From assembly GCA_037969035.1 (NCBI GenBank), contig JBBKWU010000020.1, forward strand, positions 1-15,692: a stretch of 15,692 bases of DNA, given 5' to 3'. Of the stretch, positions 14,810 through 15,692 are shown piece after piece (position 1 is the stretch's first letter; each line of letters opens with the position of its first letter). Under the pieces are notes generated by a model, which was not told where the DNA came from, ran no database searches, and saw only the letters and a program-made list of their open reading frames with translations. The position numbers were made by a program, and so were the translations under genes. Source of the DNA: JBBKWU01 sp037969035 (GTDB lineage Bacteria > Pseudomonadota > Alphaproteobacteria > Micavibrionales > Micavibrionaceae).

Positions 14810-14848
14810 TAGAATATCTGGATTTAGAGTGTCCCGTAATTCAATATA
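14810..14848. repeat. Imperfect direct repeat, right copy
   Basis: This is the partner of 13782-13820, with the same 20-base offset between TAGAATA (14810-14816) and TGTCCCGTAA (14830-14839). It ends four bases before the LexA box of the truncated polymerase gene. The pair could mark the ends of a roughly 1-kb cassette carrying the HEPN-like gene, or be a partial duplication of an upstream region. Confidence 0.5.
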
Positions 14849-14851
14849 AGT

Positions 14852-14866
14852 GTTCTCATTTTGTTC
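14852..14866 (+). promoter_or_regulatory. LexA (SOS) box, alphaproteobacterial type
   Basis: GTTC (14852-14855), seven bases, then GTTC (14863-14866) is an exact match to the GTTC-N7-GTTC direct repeat bound by LexA in alphaproteobacteria. It lies 35 bp before the start codon of a Y-family polymerase fragment, which is where such a box belongs, since these polymerases are classic SOS genes. Confidence 0.75.
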
Positions 14867-14901
14867 TTGTTTGTTGTCATCTTTTGTGGCAATCATTGTT
14901 A

Positions 14902-15207
14902 ATGTCAGATAACCAAGAAAAAATGTCTTTTGCGCCTGTTCGTGACCTTCAGTGGTTGTTCTTTGATTTAAACAGCTACTTTGCAAGCGTAGAACAGCAA
15001 GACCGTCCCGAGCTTCGCAATAAGCCCATTGCTGTTGTCCCCAGCGATACCGATGCTACATGCGCTATTGCCGCAAGTTATGAAGCTAAAGCCTATGGCA
15101 TTAAAACAGGCACAAAGATTTATGATGCTAAAAAACTATGTCCTGATTTAATATGTGTACTTGAGGCTTTATTATGCTGCTTACACAGATTAGCAATTTT
15201 ACCTTAA
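14902..15207 (+). pseudogene. Truncated Y-family (UmuC/DinB-like) DNA polymerase, N-terminal fragment
   Basis: Residues 1-87 match the start of Y-family translesion polymerases: LFFDLNSYFASVEQQ carries the first catalytic aspartate (D22) and the aromatic steric-gate region (Y26-F27), followed by KPIAVVP, CAIAASYEAKAYGIKTG and AKKLCPDLICVL. Family similarity stops at about base 15162. The remaining 14 residues are unrelated and end at a TAA that overlaps the stop of the convergent lipoprotein gene. The rest of the palm with the second catalytic motif, the thumb, little finger and clamp-binding regions (a full protein is about 350-430 residues) is absent from all frames downstream. It cannot be an active polymerase. 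An SOS box precedes it. Starts at 14902 and 14923 are both plausible. Confidence 0.85.
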
Positions 15208-15491
15208 ATTTCATCGCATGAAAACATAACATCGGGGGAGGTTTGCTCTGCGTATTCTAAAAGAAAATTGCATGCCGACTTGTTGTCGGCGTACCCAAAG
15301 ATTAAAATCACAGGGTTCCAACTACCGTCTAAACGGTTTTTCATTTTAAACCAATATTTATCTTCATCTTGCATTTCAGTATCAACGAACTCTATTAAGT
15401 TGTCTGTCGCGCTTTTTTCTTCAGATAGGCATCCCGTAAGTAGGAAAGAAAAAACAAACAAGAGTGTGATAACTAGCGATGATTTATACAT
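15204..15491 (-). CDS. Small predicted lipoprotein, function unknown
   Basis: The 95-residue product starts with a lipoprotein signal peptide: a basic residue at position 3, a hydrophobic stretch (about 5-19) and the lipobox LTGC with the lipidated cysteine at 21. The mature 75 residues are acidic, with aromatic residues in the middle (YWF, W, IFGY) and two further cysteines near the C-terminus (C73 and C92 by my count). I do not recognise a family. AAAGGA five bases before the ATG supports the start. The gene converges on the polymerase fragment, sharing two bases of their stop codons. It lies just 18 bp downstream of a broken lipoprotein nuclease gene on the same strand, with which it may once have been co-transcribed. 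Confidence 0.7.
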   Translation of the reverse strand: MYKSSLVITLLFVFSFLLTGCLSEEKSATDNLIEFVDTEMQDEDKYWFKMKNRLDGSWNPVILIFGYADNKSACNFLLEYAEQTSPDVMFSCDEI

Positions 15492-15509
15492 AAAATTCCT
15501 TTCTTGGTG

Positions 15510-15650
15510 TCATGCGCTTATCCTAATACGCTTACCACTGGCTATAAATGTGTCGCCATCAATCACGCGCTCAAATGAAAGTTCATTCTAATTTGAGAGA
15601 TTACAACCAACAAGAAAACACAGAATAGTTAAGCTTAGAATGACCCGCAT
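15510..15650 (-). pseudogene. Broken lipoprotein thermonuclease (SNase-like) gene
   Basis: From ATG 15650 the minus strand encodes a lipoprotein signal ending LVGC (cysteine 16) and then four residues to an amber TAG (15590-15588). The same frame continues without a gap as ERVIDGDTFIASGKRIRI. That is the first half of the staphylococcal-nuclease fold: the IDGDT motif carries the calcium-binding aspartates, and the RIR segment carries the first catalytic arginine. A TGA follows (15512-15510) before the expected GIDAPE-type motif, and the rest of the domain (about 80-100 residues) is missing, replaced by the next lipoprotein gene. Two defects in a 46-codon stretch indicate a pseudogene. A functional 20-residue lipoprotein reading only to the TAG is possible but less likely. 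Confidence 0.65.
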
Positions 15651-15692
15651 GATATTATTTTTCGTTATCTCTAAATCTATGTTCTTTTAGGG

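Noticed and set aside
14798..14896. 32-codon minus-strand frame divergent from the polymerase fragment
   Set aside because: It has no ribosome site, no recognisable product, and covers the SOS box and direct repeat, so it is more likely regulatory DNA.
1..15692. CRISPR array, insertion-sequence transposase or complete multi-gene defence system
   Set aside because: No regularly spaced repeats, transposase frame or recognisable effector set was seen; the only defence-like candidate is the lone HEPN gene.

Overview
The window looks like a chromosomal stretch from an alphaproteobacterium of no lineage I can name with confidence. The evidence is UvrA with an alphaproteobacterial-type first zinc site (CPVSG), an ssb-gyrA-coaD neighbourhood, a GTTC-N7-GTTC LexA box near the right end, and Rickettsiales-like palindromic repeats. 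Base composition is moderate over the housekeeping part and clearly more AT-rich to the right of the tRNA gene.

Layout. Bases 1-308 hold no credible gene but contain a probable terminator from an off-window gene and three palindromic repeat units that stop 8 bp from the uvrA stop codon. uvrA (minus strand, 309-3248) carries a 68-bp palindromic repeat inside its reading frame, adding about 23 residues. A Lon-type protease (minus, 3408-5933) follows, with its own terminator and promoter. Its AAA+ and Ser-Lys protease domains are normal, but the usual beta-rich N-terminal domain is replaced by about 190 helix-rich residues I do not recognise. On the plus strand come ssb, a secreted DUF2059 protein, gyrA, two tandem paralogous secreted DUF882/MepK-like peptidases, coaD and ispG (stop and start abutting), and tRNA-Lys(UUU).

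Right of the tRNA (13612-15692) the character changes to accessory DNA. It holds a tandem TGGCAACAG pair resembling integrase arm sites, an AT-rich gene with a HEPN-like RNxxxxH motif bracketed by two imperfect 39-bp direct repeats, a truncated Y-family polymerase that keeps its LexA box, a small lipoprotein on the opposite strand, and a wrecked lipoprotein nuclease (SNase) gene. This resembles the edge of a decaying tRNA-associated island. No integrase or second att copy is in the window.

The core genes cover nucleotide excision repair, single-strand DNA protection, supercoiling, proteolysis, CoA and isoprenoid synthesis, and probably murein processing. The points most worth following are the Lon N-terminal domain, the repeat inside uvrA, promoter-overlapping inverted repeats upstream of uvrA, lon and ssb, and the HEPN gene. 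I did not find a complete novel multi-gene system.
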